Shown: positions 1-8,443 of the stretch, piece by piece
Numbering within the stretch: position 1 is the first letter of the stretch
How the letters are laid out: each line of letters opens with the position of its first letter
Assembly (NCBI RefSeq): GCF_047300855.1
Contig: NZ_CP170197.1
Span: 2,232,001-2,296,000, forward strand
Reading direction: 5' to 3'
DNA length: 64,000 nucleotides
Origin: Sulfuriferula sp047300855
GTDB lineage: Bacteria; Pseudomonadota; Gammaproteobacteria; Burkholderiales; Sulfuriferulaceae
Notes under the pieces: model-generated
The model's input: the letters and a program-made list of their open reading frames with translations, nothing else
Told to the model about the DNA's origin: nothing
Databases searched by the model: none
Made by a program: the position numbers and the translations under genes

Positions 1-54
1 ATGGCGGTGGTACTGGCGATCGGCTTGAAACGCTACCGGCGCACGCTGGATTAA
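1..54 (+). CDS. C-terminal tail of a truncated gene, possibly a membrane protein
   Basis: The first 18 codons are open and end in TAA at 52-54. The peptide is a hydrophobic stretch (AVVLAIGLK) followed by a basic tail (RYRRTLD). That pattern is common at the C-terminus of ABC-2 type permeases and similar membrane proteins. The ATG at position 1 is probably internal. Too little is visible for a functional call. Confidence 0.35.
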   Translation: MAVVLAIGLKRYRRTLD

Positions 55-242
55 GCAGGTATCGATCATGCATGATCGACCGTCCACTCCGGAGCGCAAG
101 CTGTCCATCACAACCAGCTCTCGGGGTATCACTTTCAACCAAAACGGGCGGGCGATACTTGGTTATGACCGCCTGCTGGATTTGTATTCTTTCAAGTTGA
201 TGCTATACAGATAATTTAGATGCGCTTATTGACAGGACGCAT

Positions 243-1064
243 ATGGATACCCTGCAAAGTCCCAATCAAAACCATCTTCTTGCCGGACTGCCTACGGCGG
301 AATTCGAACACATCGCTCCGCATCTGGAGTTGGTCGCGATGCCGCTGGGCGAAACCCTTTATGAATCCGGCAGCCAGTTAAAGTACGTCTATTTTCCGAC
401 AACCGCCATCGTGTCTCTGCATTACATGACGGAAAGCGGTGCATCGTCCGAAATCGCGGGGGTGGGCAATGAGGGCGTACTCGGCATTTCGCTTTTCATG
501 GGCGGGAATACCACTACTGGCCGGGCCATCGTGTCTACCGGCGGTTATGCCTACCGACTCAAGGCGCGGGTGCTGATGGAGGAATACAACCGTGTCGGGG
601 GGCGCCGCGCCGGCGCCATGCAGCACATGCTGCTGCGCTATACCCAGGCGCTGATTACACAGGTATCCCAAACGGCAGTATGCAATCGCCACCACACTGT
701 GGAGCAGCAATTGTGCCGGTGGCTGTTGCTGACCCTCGATCACATGCCTTCGAACGAGTTGACCATGACGCAGGAACTGATTGCCAGCATGATCGGCGTG
801 CGGCGTGAAGGCATCACCGAGGCCGCCGGACATTTGCAGCAAGCGGGGCTCATTCGCTACCGCCGTGGGCACATCACCGTGCTTGACCGGCCGGGCTTGG
901 AGTCGCGCGTATGTGAATGCTATGCAGTGGTCAAAAACGAATTCGATCGCTTGCTTCCCAGGGTGCAGAACCACCAGGCGATATACTCAGCCGTCCATCC
1001 TAATCCTTCGTCGCGGCTGCGCGCTGTGAAAGCCAGGAAAAATGGAGTGCATCCGATTTTATAG
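243..1064 (+). CDS. Crp/Fnr family transcriptional regulator
   Basis: This 273-residue protein has an N-terminal cyclic-nucleotide-binding-type beta roll (about residues 15-130). A C-terminal winged helix-turn-helix follows (about 150-220), with the recognition region around ELIASMIGVRREGITEAAG. The family binds DNA as dimers and responds to small effectors or redox. No N-terminal cysteine cluster of the FNR Fe-S type is present, so the signal is not predictable. The ATG at 243 has an AGGA ribosome site about 8 bases upstream. It stands alone, and its target genes cannot be read from the sequence. Confidence 0.85.
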   Translation: MDTLQSPNQNHLLAGLPTAEFEHIAPHLELVAMPLGETLYESGSQLKYVYFPTTAIVSLHYMTESGASSEIAGVGNEGVLGISLFMGGNTTTGRAIVSTGGYAYRLKARVLMEEYNRVGGRRAGAMQHMLLRYTQALITQVSQTAVCNRHHTVEQQLCRWLLLTLDHMPSNELTMTQELIASMIGVRREGITEAAGHLQQAGLIRYRRGHITVLDRPGLESRVCECYAVVKNEFDRLLPRVQNHQAIYSAVHPNPSSRLRAVKARKNGVHPIL

Positions 1065-1348
1065 TGGGTAGTGGGTAGCCGGTCACCATTCTCGATCAAC
1101 ATCACCCGTGTAGATGTGTCTACGCCGAAGCCCACTTCGACTTGTGTTGATGAAAGCTCCTGTTGGAGCGTCAATCTCGGCATGGGGTAGTTATTCGAGA
1201 ATCATGCGAAGTCTCGCGCCGTTATTTCGTATTTCGGGGGAGTGTCATGTTTGAGCGCACCTCGGCAAACAGAATCCTGGCCCGCAGTGCCTCAAAGCTG
1301 AGGCTGCGATCCGCTCAGCCCATGCAGGCTGGATCTTTGAAGAAGACC

Positions 1349-1867
1349 ATGAACGAGTCGATCATTCGGAAGACTGCAGTGGGCTTGACGGCCTGGGGTC
1401 CGTGGATGCGAGTTCCCATGTGTGCTCGATGCGTAGCATGGCTTGCGGTGCTGGTGTTAGCGAATCTTCCCGTCCTCACCTTTGCCCAATCATCATGTCC
1501 CGGCATTCACGTGAAGATTCTGAACATCAGAAACAGCACTGGAACCATAGCTTGTGCACTTTTCGAATCTTCAGCCGGCTTCCCTACTGAGTATCTGCAC
1601 TCTGCTACCAATATCATGGTAATAAAAATCAGGGATACGCAGGCGCGTTGCGACTTTGAAGACATCCCGCCGGGAACGTATGCGATGGCCGTCATTCATG
1701 ATGAGAACATGAATGGCAAGCTCGATATGAACTGGCTCGGAATCCCGACCGAAGGCTACGGGTTTTCAAACGACGCCAAGGGCGTGGTGGGAGCACCTTC
1801 ATTCTCTGCCGCCAGATTCCCATACGACGGGCAAAACATGGATATGACGATCAGCTTGCATTACTGA
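1349..1867 (+). CDS. Secreted DUF2141 domain protein
   Basis: The mature part matches the DUF2141 pattern: one small beta domain with the conserved block YAMAVIHDENMNGKLD, then GIPTEGYGFSNDAKG and a closing PSFSAARFPYDG. A hydrophobic export signal ends near the alanine-glutamine of VLTFAQS, so the protein is probably periplasmic or secreted. The frame is open from 1163. ATG 1349 is preferred because GAAGAAG lies just upstream; ATG 1406 (MRVPMCARCVAW) would give a more standard signal peptide and is a real alternative. The molecular function of the family is not known. Confidence 0.75.
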   Translation: MNESIIRKTAVGLTAWGPWMRVPMCARCVAWLAVLVLANLPVLTFAQSSCPGIHVKILNIRNSTGTIACALFESSAGFPTEYLHSATNIMVIKIRDTQARCDFEDIPPGTYAMAVIHDENMNGKLDMNWLGIPTEGYGFSNDAKGVVGAPSFSAARFPYDGQNMDMTISLHY

Positions 1868-2053
1868 GGACACCTCATTTCCTGAGCCTGTCATTCCCTT
1901 TGCGCGGCGCATGACTATTTCCGACACTGTTCTGTCGGATGTGTCCGTCGCTTCTCGAAGCAGCCATTCAGGCGACATCATTTCGAATTGTTCAAACTCT
2001 GTCAAAGATAGACCTTGGCATATAGATGGGGCAGCTACCCAATGATAGCCATC

Positions 2054-2233
2054 TCAGTCGCCATGCTCTCCACCCCGCCTACCATCATGGTCATCGTGAC
2101 CTCGCTGATGACCACCATCATCCCGATGATCCCGGCCTCTCCGATAGCCATCATCATGGCCTCCGTAAGGCACAACATAGCAACCACTCAGACCAATCAC
2201 CATTAGGCTCAGGATCAGCAATAGTTTTTTCAT
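2054..2233 (-). CDS. Small His/Asp/Gly-rich lipoprotein (59 aa)
   Basis: A 59-codon gene on the minus strand. It opens with MKKLLLILSLMVIGLSGC, a short basic start, a hydrophobic core and an LSGC lipobox, so signal peptidase II should cleave before Cys18. The rest (YVVPYGGHDDGYRRGRDHRD and onward) is almost entirely H, D, G and R, with repeated HD, DD and RRG units. AAAGGA sits about 8 bases before the ATG. The composition suggests metal or polyanion binding in the periplasm, but that is inference. No family is recognised. A comparable composition is seen in small lipoproteins next to heavy-metal or envelope-stress genes. Confidence 0.72.
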   Translation of the reverse strand: MKKLLLILSLMVIGLSGCYVVPYGGHDDGYRRGRDHRDDGGHQRGHDDHDGRRGGEHGD

Positions 2234-2435
2234 GATCTATCCTTTTATTAAAACAGTTGATCCGCCACTGCTTGAAGTCTGCGAACCTGGAAGCATCTAC
2301 TGCGGTGAATGCGTTGCGCCCATCCGTCCCGAACGGATGTTCAACCGCCTGGCGCCGCACGAGCGATCAGTGTGACTGTGTCATGGCTGACAAAAAAGGA
2401 TATTGGCCACCTTTTTTTCGGTGGTTACGTCCTCA

Positions 2436-2591
2436 TTAACGGGCGCCTTTGTGATCTTTTTGACCGTCATTTTTATGCCGGCCAGCTACCTCGCGTTCTT
2501 CCGCCTTCTGTTTTTGCTTGTTCACTTCTTCTAAAGGAGAAGGATGAGTCTGCCCCGGTTTCTGATGCTGATCTTTGGTTTGCTTAGTCAT
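2436..2591 (-). CDS. Small highly charged hypothetical protein (51 aa)
   Basis: A 51-codon minus-strand gene with a near-perfect ribosome site (AGGAGG, 7 bases before the ATG). The product is hydrophilic and probably disordered, rich in K, Q, E and H. It opens MTKQTKDQHQKPGQTHPSPL, followed by an EEVNKQKQKAEERE helix-prone segment. There is no signal peptide or membrane segment. It lies upstream of the small lipoprotein gene on the same strand, about 200 bases away, so co-transcription is possible. No family is recognised. The main evidence that it is real is the ribosome site and the coherent composition. Confidence 0.6.
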   Translation of the reverse strand: MTKQTKDQHQKPGQTHPSPLEEVNKQKQKAEEREVAGRHKNDGQKDHKGAR

Positions 2592-2834
2592 GACAGCCTC
2601 CTGGTAAGTGGTTTGTCAGTCGCGTCGCATCCGGCGTCGACCAGAATTTAAAGTACGCCTGCCTCACCTCAAACACTGTACGGTAGCCAACATAGGATGT
2701 CATCGTGGTGGGGCAGCGCAAACTGAGGCGCCCCTGTGGCATGCAGCCGGCGTGCAGCTAACCCTTGCAAGTAAACCAAATTTCAACAACAATCCATGCC
2801 GGTACTTTCACCACAACCACCGGGAGCTATCAAA

Positions 2835-3119
2835 ATGAACCGTAAAGAACTGATTGACGCTTTGGCTGGCAAGACTGGCAGCACCAAGGCTGACGCTGAC
2901 CGTAACATTGCTGCGCTGATCGAAATCGTCACTGCCACGCTGAAGAAAGGCGACAATGTTGCCTTGGTCGGCTTTGGTACATTTGAAGTTCGCAAGCGTG
3001 CAGCGCGTACCGGCCGCAATCCTGCTACCGGCGCCGAGCTCAAGATCAAGGCATCGAAAGCGCCTGCCTTCAAGGCGGGTGCCACGCTGAAAGCAGCGGT
3101 GAACGGCAGCAAGAAGTAA
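2835..3119 (+). CDS. hupB: DNA-binding protein HU
   Basis: A 94-residue histone-like protein starting MNRKELIDALAGKTGSTKAD. It carries the family signature VALVGFGTFEVRKRAARTGR followed by the DNA-contacting arm NPATG. HU dimers bend and compact DNA without strong sequence preference. The frame is open 13 codons further upstream, but ATG 2835 matches the family start and has GGGAG upstream. The C-terminus has a slightly extended lysine tail. It is a single gene followed by a hairpin terminator. Confidence 0.95.
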   Translation: MNRKELIDALAGKTGSTKADADRNIAALIEIVTATLKKGDNVALVGFGTFEVRKRAARTGRNPATGAELKIKASKAPAFKAGATLKAAVNGSKK

Positions 3120-3127
3120 TCATCATA

Positions 3128-3157
3128 AAGACCGGCGATCACCCGCCGGTCTTGTAA
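3128..3157 (+). terminator. Hairpin terminator after HU gene
   Basis: A perfect 10-bp stem (AAGACCGGCG at 3128-3137 with CGCCGGTCTT at 3144-3153) encloses a 6-base loop and begins 8 bases after the HU stop codon. Only a short T-rich tail follows, so efficiency is uncertain. Confidence 0.7.
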
Positions 3158-3192
3158 CAGAGCCTGTGAAACAAGTCCTCTGACCCCCAACC

Positions 3193-3519
3193 ATGGGGCG
3201 CCGTAACCACTATCACGTCTATGTGATCGAACTGTCGAAGGACGTTCTTTACGAAGGCCGCTTCAAAAAATCCAACCCCGGTTATGTCACGGGCAAACCC
3301 TGCGTTTATGTCGGCATGACCGGATTGGACCCCGACGTGCGCTTCGACAAACATAAGGCAGGTATCCAGTCCAATCGATACGTCAAACAATTCGGCTTGC
3401 GCCTATTGCCGGAGCTCTACGAAGTTTACAACCCGATGCCCTATGAGGGCGCTCGCGACATGGAAGTGGAGTTGGCGATCGGCCTGCGCGAGGCTGGCTA
3501 TGGGGTTTGGCAGGCGTAA
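3193..3519 (+). CDS. GIY-YIG nuclease-like protein
   Basis: This 108-residue protein has the two strands that name the GIY-YIG fold, in the variant forms HVYVIEL and CVYVGMTG. A basic segment DVRFDKHKAG follows, in the place of the conserved helix arginine, and an acidic residue sits in the C-terminal segment MEVELAIGLREAGYG. Short stand-alone members of this superfamily are common and mostly uncharacterised. Nuclease activity is therefore only a family-level prediction. The gene starts 40 bases past the HU terminator and has a weak ribosome site. Confidence 0.6.
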   Translation: MGRRNHYHVYVIELSKDVLYEGRFKKSNPGYVTGKPCVYVGMTGLDPDVRFDKHKAGIQSNRYVKQFGLRLLPELYEVYNPMPYEGARDMEVELAIGLREAGYGVWQA

Positions 3520-3711
3520 GTCAGCGAACCCACTGCCGCATTGGTTATCGACGCACTGTTATTGATTGGCACCCTTCAATTCGCAAGCGCAACGGCAAGA
3601 TTGCAGCACACTTCATTCCCGCCCGTATCTTATCCACAACGGGGCGCCCCTGCTTGCGTCCTCGACTTGGCGAATAGCATCTTCAAGCTTGTTGGGTAGC
3701 GTGAATTGATA

Positions 3712-3724
3712 GCCAAAATTTGGC
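3712..3724. promoter_or_regulatory. Inverted repeat upstream of the c-di-GMP gene
   Basis: GCCAAA-A-TTTGGC lies about 67 bases before the start codon at 3791, followed by the AT-rich segment TTTGCTATAGTAATT, which could hold a -10 element. It is a possible operator. The rest of 3520-3790 shows no gene. Confidence 0.3.
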
Positions 3725-3790
3725 AATCAAATCAAACCCGTATTTGCTATAGTAATTCAGGGTCTCACGATAATCTCAACGGAATCGAAC

Positions 3791-6700
3791 ATGGGAAAAA
3801 ATATTCCGCCTGATAAAAATGCTGATTTCCGCATGATATTCGATGCGATTTCCGATGCGATTTTTATAATTGATTCATCTGGCCAGATACTCAATGCGAA
3901 CCTGACTGCGACCTTACGGTATGGCTACAGTGCAGATGAGTTGATGCAGATGAATGTTTCTGACCTTGCTGCCCCGCATCTGGGGGCTGAAATCTTGCCC
4001 CGGCTGCATAAAGCCCTGGATTCTCCCGAACAGTTCGAGTGGATACACCGGTGCAAAAACGGTAACGAACTGCAGGTGGAAATCTATTCCTCCCCCATCA
4101 TTTATCTGGGTAAACGAGCCATTCTTTCCAGTGTGCGCGATATCAGCCAGCGCAAAAAACTTGAGTCCAGGCTTCAAGATAAAACGCACATGCTGGAACG
4201 GATTCTGGAGACTGAACCGGGCACGGTCTATATTTTCGATCTGCCAGAACAGCAAAACGTTTATGTCAACCGGCACTGGCTTACCGCCTTCGGCTATACG
4301 CATGAAGAGGCGCAGGCAATGGGCAGCGAAGTGCTTCAGCTTTTCCACCCTGACGACTTGCCCACTATCTCCGCAAACCATGCCGCATGGAAAGACGCCT
4401 CGAATGAAGAAATCCGCTCTATCGAATACCGCATCCGGGATAAACAGGGTGTTTGGCACTGGCTGAATAGCCGTGAAACGCCGTTTACCCGTGATGCACA
4501 GGGTCAGGTAAGCCAGATTCTCGGAATTGCACATGACATCACCCGGCGCAAACACATGGAAACCCTGCTTGACGGGCAGAAGCATATCCTGGAGATGATC
4601 GCCACCGGAATTCCTTTGCCTGATACGCTGACAGCACTGGTGCGGCTGATCGAGGCACAATCACCGGGAATGCTGGGTTCCATACTGCTGCTCGACGAAG
4701 ATGGTATTCACGTTCGGCACGGCGCCGCGCCGAGCCTGCCGGCGGAATTTGTGGCGGCGGTGGATGGGCAACCGATCGGACCATGCGCCGGATCGTGCGG
4801 CACAGCCGCCTACCGTAAGGAGGCCGTGTTTGTAGAAGAAATTGCCACCGATCCGCTCTGGGCAGTTTACAAAGCGGCGGCGCTGCCCCACGCGTTGCAC
4901 GCCTGCTGGTCCACGCCGATTTTCGACAAGCAGCAACGCGTGCTCGGCACCTTCGCGATGTATTACCGCCAGCCTGGACTGCCGCAAGCCGAGCAACTGC
5001 GGCTCATCGATACCGCCACGCATACCGCTGCCATCGCCATCATCCACCATCGAACAGAAACTGCGTTGAAGGCGGGTAAAGAACGGCTGCGTAAACTGAT
5101 CGACGGAATAGGCTCGGAAACCTTCCTGGGCTTGTTGACAACAGACGGGACATTGATCGAAGCCAACCGATTAGCGCTGGCAGCAGGCGGGTTGGAACCT
5201 GCCGATGTGCTGGGAAAGCCGTTTGAACACACCTACTGGTGGTCTTACTCCGAACCGGTTCAGCAACAACTGCGCGCCGCCATCGAACGCGCCGCTTTGG
5301 GTGAAAGTTCGCGCTATGACGTGCAGGTACGCGCGGCTGAAAACCAGTTCATCATCATTGATTTCTCCCTGAATCCGCTGCGTGACGAGACCGGTAAGGT
5401 CGAGTTTCTCGTCCCGTCGGCCAATGTCATTACCGAACGCAAGCGGGCGGAGATTGCGCTACAGGAAAGCGAGGCTCGTTACCGTTTGCTGTTCGAGTAT
5501 GCGCCAAGCGGTATCGTCATCGCCAATCCTGAGAGTTACTATCTCGACGCCAATGAAAGTATGTGCCGGATGCTCGGCTATACACGCGACGAATTGATTG
5601 GTTTGCGCGCCTCGGATATCGTTTTTCAGGCCGAGATTCAACATATCGAACCCGCGTTGCAGGCGATCAAAACCGAAAACCATTACCTGCGCGAGTGGCG
5701 GCTTCGCCGTAAGGATGGCTCCACCTTTGCGGCGGAGGTGACTGCCACCACAATGCCCGATGGCAACCTGCTGGGGATCATACGGGACATCACCGAACGC
5801 AAGCTTGCCGAGGCTCAAGTGCTGCGATTAACCCAGCTGTATGCCGCACTGAGTCAATGCAACCAGGCCATCGTGCGCTGTGCCAGCGAGGCAGAGTTGT
5901 TGCCACAAGTCTGCCGTGACGCGGTCGTTTTCGGTGGCATGAAAATGGCGTGGATCGGGATGCTGGATGAGGCAAGCAAACTGATCAAACCAGTGGCTTC
6001 ATTCGGTGTCGGCATTGAATTTCTGGAAGGGATCGAAGTCTCGGTGGATGCGAACAAACCAAGCGGACAAGGTCCCACCGGAACTGCCATGCGCGGAAAC
6101 CAACCCTACTGGTGTCAGGACTTTCACCAGGATCCCGCTACCGCCGTTTGGCGTGAGGGAGGCATGAAATTTGGCTGGAATGCCATGGCTTCGCTGCCTT
6201 TGCATCGACATGGCGTCACTGTGGGCGCATTCATTCTGTATTCCGATACAGTCAATGCATTCGATAAGGCGGCTCAGGATCTTTTGGTTGAAATGGCGAT
6301 GGATATCGGCTTCGCGCTGAATCGCTTCGACAACGAGACTGAACGCAAGCGGGAGCAGGATCAGTTGCGCAAGCTGTCGCAGACAGTCGAACAAAGTCCC
6401 AACGTCATCCTTATCACTGACCTCGATGCAAGGATTGAGTATGTCAACACGGCCTTTGTCAAAACGACTGGGTACAGCCCCGACGAGGTCATCGGAAAAA
6501 ACCCGCGTCTGTTGAAATCCGGCAAGACGCCGCGCACCACCTACGACAGCATGTGGGATTGTCTGAATCGCGGGGAAAGCTGGCAAGGAGAGCTCTTCAA
6601 TAAGCGCAAGGACGGCATCGAATACATCGAGTCTGTATACATTTCGCCTATGCGTGAAGACTCAGGACAGATCACACACTACCTGGGCATCAAGGAAGAT

Positions 6701-8041
6701 ATCACCGAACGAAAATACGCCGAGGAACGTATTCAGTATCTGGCCAATTTCGATGTGCTCACCGGCCTGCCCAACCGCATCCAGTTGGCCGAACATCTCA
6801 AATATGCGTTGAGTCTGGCGAAGCGCAGTAACGGATATCTGGCGCTGATGTTCATTGATCTTGACCGTTTCAAGGATATCAATGACACGCTTGGTCACAG
6901 TATTGGCGATGCTTTTTTGATCGAAGCCGCCAGACGTTTGCAATCGGTTCTGCGTGAAGAAGATACGGCATCCCGCATGGGTGGTGACGAATTTATTCTG
7001 ATGTTGCCGGGTTGTGACGCGGTAGGCGCATCGCAAGTGGCGCAGAAGTTACTGGATGTCATCGCCGAGCCCTACCTGATAAATCTATATGACCTGGTCG
7101 TAACCGCGTCGATCGGCATCGCCCTTTATCCGTATGATGGTGTGGATCTGGAAACACTGTCCAAAAGCGCCGACACCGCCATGTATCGCGCCAAACAGGA
7201 TGGCCGTAATGGATATTGTTTCTTTACCGCAGAAATGCAGGCGCGCACGACCCGCAATCTGCAATTGATCAATGCATTGCGCCACGCATTGGAACGAGAC
7301 CAACTCCAGATTTATTACCAACCGCAAGTGTCCATGCGAGATCCGCATATCACCGGCGCAGAAGCTTTGCTACGCTGGCAGCATCCGGAATTTGGCATGA
7401 TCTCACCGGAGGAATTCATTCCCGCTGCTGAAGATAGTGGATTGATTTTACCCATAGGAGAATGGGTGCTGCGTACCGCTGTACAACAGCTAAAACAGTG
7501 GATAGACAACGGCCACGAGCCCATGATCATTTCAGTCAATCTGTCGGCAGTGCAGTTCCGTCACCCAAGCTTGCCCGATCTGGTGACAAACATTCTCAAT
7601 GAAGCACAATTACCTGCGCAATATCTGGAGCTGGAACTGACGGAAGGCGTAGCGATGCAGGACCCGCCGGGAGCGATCGCGATGATGAACAAGTTGCATG
7701 AACGCGGCATCCGCATGTCGATAGATGATTTCGGCACAGGCTATTCGTCACTAAGCTACCTGAAAAAATTCAAGGTATACAAACTCAAGATCGACCAGTC
7801 TTTTGTACGCGACATCAGTACCGACCTTGAAGACAAAGCCATTGTTGCGGCGATTATCAGCATGGCAAAAAGCCTCGGCCTGCAAACCATTGCTGAAGGC
7901 GTCGAGACAGCCGAGCAACTCGAGTTCCTGAGCGCACAGGGCTGCGATGAGGTACAGGGCTATTTTTACAGCAAGCCATTGTCGGCAACACAGTTTGAAG
8001 CATTCGCTGAAAATGCAAAGTTGGCATTGATCAAATTATGA
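3791..8041 (+). CDS. Multi-PAS/GAF diguanylate cyclase / phosphodiesterase (GGDEF-EAL)
   Basis: A 1416-residue signalling protein without an obvious membrane segment, so probably cytosolic. Approximate order: PAS (10-120), PAS/PAC (135-255), GAF (262-418), PAS (432-550), PAS/PAC (555-680), GAF (690-855), PAS/PAC (860-985), GGDEF (990-1150), EAL (1165-1405). The cyclase motif GGDEF is intact at 1064-1068, with an RxxD inhibitory site (REED) just before it. The EAL domain keeps EAL at 1191-1193, the ELTE glutamate, DDFGTGYSSL, KLKID and the EGVE and QGY motifs, so both activities look possible. It has no adjacent partner gene. The PAS and GAF ligands cannot be predicted here. Confidence 0.92.
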   Translation: MGKNIPPDKNADFRMIFDAISDAIFIIDSSGQILNANLTATLRYGYSADELMQMNVSDLAAPHLGAEILPRLHKALDSPEQFEWIHRCKNGNELQVEIYSSPIIYLGKRAILSSVRDISQRKKLESRLQDKTHMLERILETEPGTVYIFDLPEQQNVYVNRHWLTAFGYTHEEAQAMGSEVLQLFHPDDLPTISANHAAWKDASNEEIRSIEYRIRDKQGVWHWLNSRETPFTRDAQGQVSQILGIAHDITRRKHMETLLDGQKHILEMIATGIPLPDTLTALVRLIEAQSPGMLGSILLLDEDGIHVRHGAAPSLPAEFVAAVDGQPIGPCAGSCGTAAYRKEAVFVEEIATDPLWAVYKAAALPHALHACWSTPIFDKQQRVLGTFAMYYRQPGLPQAEQLRLIDTATHTAAIAIIHHRTETALKAGKERLRKLIDGIGSETFLGLLTTDGTLIEANRLALAAGGLEPADVLGKPFEHTYWWSYSEPVQQQLRAAIERAALGESSRYDVQVRAAENQFIIIDFSLNPLRDETGKVEFLVPSANVITERKRAEIALQESEARYRLLFEYAPSGIVIANPESYYLDANESMCRMLGYTRDELIGLRASDIVFQAEIQHIEPALQAIKTENHYLREWRLRRKDGSTFAAEVTATTMPDGNLLGIIRDITERKLAEAQVLRLTQLYAALSQCNQAIVRCASEAELLPQVCRDAVVFGGMKMAWIGMLDEASKLIKPVASFGVGIEFLEGIEVSVDANKPSGQGPTGTAMRGNQPYWCQDFHQDPATAVWREGGMKFGWNAMASLPLHRHGVTVGAFILYSDTVNAFDKAAQDLLVEMAMDIGFALNRFDNETERKREQDQLRKLSQTVEQSPNVILITDLDARIEYVNTAFVKTTGYSPDEVIGKNPRLLKSGKTPRTTYDSMWDCLNRGESWQGELFNKRKDGIEYIESVYISPMREDSGQITHYLGIKEDITERKYAEERIQYLANFDVLTGLPNRIQLAEHLKYALSLAKRSNGYLALMFIDLDRFKDINDTLGHSIGDAFLIEAARRLQSVLREEDTASRMGGDEFILMLPGCDAVGASQVAQKLLDVIAEPYLINLYDLVVTASIGIALYPYDGVDLETLSKSADTAMYRAKQDGRNGYCFFTAEMQARTTRNLQLINALRHALERDQLQIYYQPQVSMRDPHITGAEALLRWQHPEFGMISPEEFIPAAEDSGLILPIGEWVLRTAVQQLKQWIDNGHEPMIISVNLSAVQFRHPSLPDLVTNILNEAQLPAQYLELELTEGVAMQDPPGAIAMMNKLHERGIRMSIDDFGTGYSSLSYLKKFKVYKLKIDQSFVRDISTDLEDKAIVAAIISMAKSLGLQTIAEGVETAEQLEFLSAQGCDEVQGYFYSKPLSATQFEAFAENAKLALIKL

Positions 8042-8359
8042 GTTTCACCGATCGTCGATTGGCCGATAAAAAATATCCAATGCCAAACAATCTTCTCTCT
8101 GCTGGTTAATACTCCCATAGCACCAATTTCTCCGATCGGCCTCCCTCCGTTCCGGCTTCTCCACGCAGGAAATCTCCTGTGAGCAATAACCGTCCCATCT
8201 ACGCAGCACCGATGCTCGTTCAATAACGCAGTTTAGACAGCGCACCGGGCCTGTGCTTGTCCCGCCGTCACTGCACCTGAAGAGAGCGCCCTATCCTGTT
8301 CATCACATAAATAACTTACAAAAACATTAAAAAACAATAAATTAAAACAATTCTCACGC

Positions 8360-8374
8360 TGGCATATTACTTGC
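8360..8374 (+). promoter_or_regulatory. Candidate sigma-54 promoter of the Anbu operon
   Basis: TGGCATATTACTTGC matches the sigma-54 -24/-12 element: GG and GC separated by exactly ten bases. It lies 70 bases before the first gene of the operon, in an A/T-rich stretch. No enhancer-binding activator is encoded nearby. The remainder of the gap 8042-8443 shows no gene. Confidence 0.55.
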
Positions 8375-8408
8375 GTTACCAAGAGAGAACAATGTGATTT
8401 ATAGAAAT

Positions 8409-8426
8409 GCCGTGAGCATTCACGGC
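8409..8426 (+). promoter_or_regulatory. Leader hairpin before the Anbu operon
   Basis: A perfect 7-bp stem GCCGTGA / TCACGGC with a GCAT loop ends 17 bases before the start codon at 8444, in the expected 5' leader. It could affect translation or mRNA stability. It has no T-run, so it is not a standard terminator. Confidence 0.4.
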
Positions 8427-8443
8427 CTGAGCAGAGTAAGACT

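Noticed and set aside
2015..2235. His-rich plus-strand frames
   Set aside because: They are the antisense of the small lipoprotein gene, which has a lipobox and ribosome site; the plus-strand frames have neither.
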